Of a stretch of DNA of 64,000 nt, positions 62,101 to 64,000 are shown piece by piece (the stretch's first letter is position 1; each line of letters starts with the position of its first letter). This DNA is from Ciona savignyi (taxonomy: Eukaryota; Chordata; Ascidiacea; Phlebobranchia; Cionidae). The position numbers were made by a program, and so were the translations under genes. The notes under the pieces were generated by a model that was not told the origin of the DNA, ran no database searches, and saw only the letters and a list, made by a program, of their open reading frames with translations. The stretch spans positions 69,941-133,940 of the forward strand of contig CH003356.1 in NCBI GenBank assembly GCA_000149265.1, written 5' to 3'.

Positions 62101-64000
62101 ACATGACAAAGTACATTGTGATTCGAATTTCATGTCATTAGTGCATTGTATACTGCCATGTTGGAGCGCCTGATAGGTTGAAAGCAAGGGTTAACAATGA
62201 ATATTTATTACCAACTCGACCTTGTTGTGTTTATAAAAAATAAAATTATCTGCATTATAATATTGTTTTTTTATGTTTCATCATCTTGTATTTTTAACTA
62301 AAAATTTGGATAATAAAAATGGTTATTATAAAAATGTCATGCTATCTGTCTTACTTATACTTTCATTTCTGTAGACGAAAATACAAACACAAACTCACCC
62401 GGATAATAATTGGATCACCTTGAGAGCACAACTTCCTCTCACATACTGGCTTAAATAGAGCTTCCCAGTTGTAGTTAATCTGGCACCTAGTACGAGATAC
62501 GCTGTCCCTTGTAAGTTGGAATCCATCATTGCAATTGTATTCACACATTGAGTCAAAGCGGTTGGCATCGGAACAAATAACAACTCCGTTAGTAACAGAA
62601 GTGTATTCCATGGGGCAGAGAATTTCTATTAAGGTTATAATCGGTTAGTATATAATACAGTAGCGGTATTAAATGTGGTATATTTTGCGATTTATAAACC
62701 ATAATAAAATGAAATAACATGAAAACAATAAAATCTGAGGTAGTTAAAATGGGATACCTCTACACATTGGGGGCTCCTGTGTGAATGTCCGGTTTGATTG
62801 ACAGGTGGATGATGAGGCTCCAATTCTTTCGTATCCTCTACTGCATGTGAATGCACAAGTGGATTGAAACTTATTGTCATCTGTGCATGACATCTCTCCA
62901 TTTTGTGGACTCGATAATGCAGGACATCGTACCTCTGTTGGTGCAATCATCCATTGAAACTTGCTTTGAATGTTTTACACAAATGGAAAAATAGTTTTTA
63001 CAACAGATAGACAATAAAATGCTAGATTTTCTCAACTTCAAACTATTTTCATTATTTTAACTTTAATTTTATTTAAACTGTGGCAAAACATACTAGAATC
63101 AAGAATAAACATAGCAATACGTACTAATGCAGTGGCCAATAGTGGGTGACCAATCAGCAGATGCTGTACACTGGGTAGAAGTTGCGCCAACCAATATATA
63201 ACCCACGTTACACATCACTGAACAACTGGATCCATACCATGATGACTCAGTACACTGCACATTGCCATTCAGTTTTGCCTGCAAAAGTTTAACATTTTAA
63301 TTCTGAGTGATGTTTTGCTTACTAGAGTTTGTATTCTTTTACATTGCCACCAAATCTTCATAATATATTACAACTTTAAGCAACAATAAAGCAAGTGTAA
63401 TGCAATGCACATAAAATATTGATGTTTTACCAAAACGTAAGAATAGCAGATATTATTGGGAGAATATAAAAAATAGTTACCCTTGTAATAGCGCCATCAT
63501 GCATAGAGCATTGCTTGCGGTTGCAGAATGGTAATCTTCCACTCCATGTGCGGTCAGCTTGGCAAGTGAGAACTGCAGTGTCCGGGCTATCATCGGGGTT
63601 AGCGGCGGGGACATCGGTCATCTCGTACCCAGGGTTGCACACATATTCGCAACGAGATTCAAACTTGGGACCATCAGAACACTCTGCTTCGCCATTCTCC
63701 AGGTTCGTGTGGCTGGTCGGGCAAACAATTTCTACCGAGACATAAAAATGTGTGAATAAGAGCAAAATTCTACTTTTGGTGATGGTTTTAAATTCACAAT
63801 AAAGGATGACAGTAAATAGTGATGTATTTAAACATAAAGCTAAAAGTAAATGCATACTTTGACAAGTCGGTTTTGGGTTGGAGAAAAGTCGGGTTGCTAA
63901 ACAAGTCGATGTTTCTTCACCAATTAATTCATAGCCATCAGCGCATGCAAACGAGCAAACTGATTCGAATCTGTTATCCTCAGTACAATTGGTATCCCCA
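50172..64000 (-). CDS. Giant sushi (CCP) repeat protein with C-terminal VWA domain, 5' end outside window
   Basis: About 2,142 codons lie in the window. From the N-terminal side: partial CCP exon 63858-64000; nine A-B-C exon cassettes (27 CCPs, listed separately); a CCP split 52909-52981/52732-52841; a one-exon CCP 52310-52492; a CCP split 52029-52110/51721-51830; a VWA domain (51366-51469, 51028-51184, 50710-50867, 50295-50452); and a 13-residue tail (50172-50214) ending in TAG. All 42 exons keep consistent phase. The CCPs have four Cys and the usual Trp before the last Cys. No protease, EGF or transmembrane segment follows the VWA, so the protein is probably secreted or bound through partners. 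CCP plus VWA occurs in complement factor B/C2 (3 CCP-VWA-protease) and in SVEP1 (VWA first); this order with 31 or more CCPs matches neither. A role in adhesion, matrix or immune recognition is inference. Confidence 0.9.
50295..51469 (-). other. VWA domain with degenerate MIDAS
   Basis: Four exons encode the fold: KVDLYIVIESRSSVESGNW (strand 1 and helix 1), then FMPYGGYGANIGRALQHV, then DHVILFTDGRSQDN, then a final part with VQVVGMQSNRMNRKQLETIAS and ALDQSVVEAI. The metal-site motif DxSxS reads ExRxS, and the conserved Thr reads Ile (ANIGRAL). The later Asp of TDG is kept. Metal-dependent ligand binding is therefore doubtful. Confidence 0.85.
51721..52981 (-). other. Three C-terminal CCPs outside the A-B-C pattern
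   Basis: CCP 29 is split as 52909-52981 and 52732-52841, CCP 30 is one exon (52310-52492, QQCPPLHIVNGGVQC to TPFC), and CCP 31 is split as 52029-52110 and 51721-51830. Both split modules have the intron in phase 2 and a second half of exactly 110 bp, so they look like a duplicated pair separate from the cassette series. Confidence 0.85.
53286..54222 (-). other. CCP cassette 9 (exons A 54017-54222, B 53671-53821, C 53286-53462)
   Basis: A: KTCPASFIDVNNGRVVC to SPFC, then RQSCGST, the shortest joint. B: YVPFGNVHC to LGSC. C: RSCAAITSIRNGNVEC to TPVC. This is the last regular cassette before the C-terminal region. Confidence 0.88.
54418..55475 (-). other. CCP cassette 8 (exons A 55246-55475, B 54854-55010, C 54418-54600)
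   Basis: A: ITCPIDQVVTIEHGQVTC to YPEC, then VGCPDV; it carries a NSEYDVTTH insert resembling that in exon C of cassette 6. B: GVVNGRLDC to LAAC. C: ISCSDPTTPHTSISC to APQC, with one extra residue between Cys 2 and Cys 3 of the core. Confidence 0.88.
55714..56621 (-). other. CCP cassette 7 (exons A 56398-56621, B 56013-56166, C 55714-55896)
   Basis: A: IQCSAAHLSIAYGTVHC to VPTC, then NRCPANDTSISE. B: ALLFGDVTC to LGLC. C: IECEPIEAPSNTSLQC to VPTC. Confidence 0.9.
56722..57598 (-). other. CCP cassette 6 (exons A 57357-57598, B 56999-57155, C 56722-56919)
   Basis: A: KHCPLWSAPDHGSINC to APKC, then ITCSPNATTLQQ. B: TELHGSITC to LSAC. C: IQCNALVAPANGRISC to VPTC; C is 198 bp with an insert around PENDYDVNKG. 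Its intron to cassette 5 carries the MITE. Confidence 0.9.
57647..58123. mobile_element. hAT-type MITE, 477 bp, in intron of the sushi gene
   Basis: Perfect 8-bp target duplications CTCTAAAT (57639-57646 and 58124-58131) flank inverted ends CAGGGCTTCCCAAACT and, read inward from the right, CAGTGCTTCCCAAACT. Subterminal GCGACCCC/GGGGTCGC blocks are palindromic. No transposase is encoded. The ends differ from those of the 32977-36556 element, so a different hAT parent mobilised it. Confidence 0.9.
58272..59263 (-). other. CCP cassette 5 (exons A 59025-59263, B 58625-58778, C 58272-58466)
   Basis: A: ISCPDDHNNIQFGSVNC to VPIC, then KTCSHDDEDFIA. B: AMESGSVEC to IGYC. C: IECPHLNPPESGDISC to LAQC; this C exon is 195 bp, with an insert around DVDVNEKG. 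Confidence 0.9.
59515..60376 (-). other. CCP cassette 4 (exons A 60153-60376, B 59886-60042, C 59515-59691)
   Basis: A: VSCPTNHLTLTHGSVSC to KPTC, then KKCAMDSPDIVK. B: ANLIGTVTC to MGHC. C: IRCGVLDQPMNSTMVC to LPTC. In C the Pro after the first Cys is Gly, and the usual NG turn is NS. Confidence 0.9.
60584..61408 (-). other. CCP cassette 3 (exons A 61188-61408, B 60849-61008, C 60584-60760)
   Basis: A: TRCPVSHLETANANTTC to KAIC, then KICSSTDENIVK. B: ADKNGNLTC to IGYC. C: IECPILDEPVNGNISC to VPTC. This is the most compact cassette. Confidence 0.9.
61591..62625 (-). other. CCP cassette 2 (exons A 62399-62625, B 62016-62169, C 61591-61767)
   Basis: A: ILCPMEYTSVTNGVVIC to KPVC, then KLCSQGDPIIIR opening the next module. 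B: ALQHGSIQC to FGEC. C: VQCSVLADPDNGGMRC to APFC. Exon C is again exactly 177 bp. Confidence 0.9.
62758..63731 (-). other. CCP cassette 1 (exons A 63481-63731, B 63125-63278, C 62758-62934)
   Basis: Exon A holds a full CCP (IVCPTSHTNLENGEAEC onward, with an insert PAANPDDSPDTAV) plus the first Cys of the next module (KQCSMHDGAITR). Exon B completes it (AKLNGNVQC to IGHC). Exon C is a third CCP (VRCPALSSPQNGEMSC to PPMC). Phases are 1-0, 0-1 and 1-1. Confidence 0.9.

Overview
The window is nuclear DNA of an invertebrate chordate. It is AT-rich, with short GT-AG introns, single-copy vertebrate-type genes about 1-4 kb apart and many small dispersed repeats. A tunicate of the Ciona type fits best, but that is inference from gene content and compactness, since no marker gene settles it. 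All gene models were built by hand from splice sites, reading phase and protein similarity, so exon ends are usually right to the base but not checked against transcripts.

Layout: 1-5574 non-coding with short degenerate repeats. 5575-15624 (+) a 22-exon C2H2 zinc-finger gene (about 1,896 aa) with two CtBP-type LDL/LDF motifs. 17176-19724 (-) an Arf-like GTPase with a long basic tail. 20900-23807 (-) a sphingosine-1-phosphate phosphatase. 25256-28891 (+) an SLC13 sodium/carboxylate cotransporter. 29534-38712 (-) an SHP2/corkscrew-type tyrosine phosphatase (first coding exon not found), with a 3.58-kb hAT transposon in one intron. 38713-43156 mostly degenerate tandem repeats. 43157-47307 (-) mitochondrial GABA transaminase. 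50172-64000+ (-) the 3' part of a very large secreted protein made of at least 31 sushi (CCP) modules followed by a von Willebrand A domain; it runs off the right edge.

The most striking item is the sushi gene. Its exons repeat in a strict A-B-C order, nine times in a row: A holds one whole CCP plus the first Cys of the next (phase 1-0), B the rest of that CCP (phase 0-1), C a third whole CCP (phase 1-1). The genomic period is about 1.0-1.3 kb, and the one long period (1.55 kb) is explained by a 477-bp hAT-type MITE in an intron. The terminal VWA domain has lost most metal-site (MIDAS) residues.

The genes are neighbours, not a pathway: transcription regulation, small-GTPase signalling, sphingolipid turnover, carboxylate uptake, phosphotyrosine signalling, GABA breakdown and an extracellular recognition-type protein. 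No RNA gene, CRISPR array or bacterial-type system was seen.
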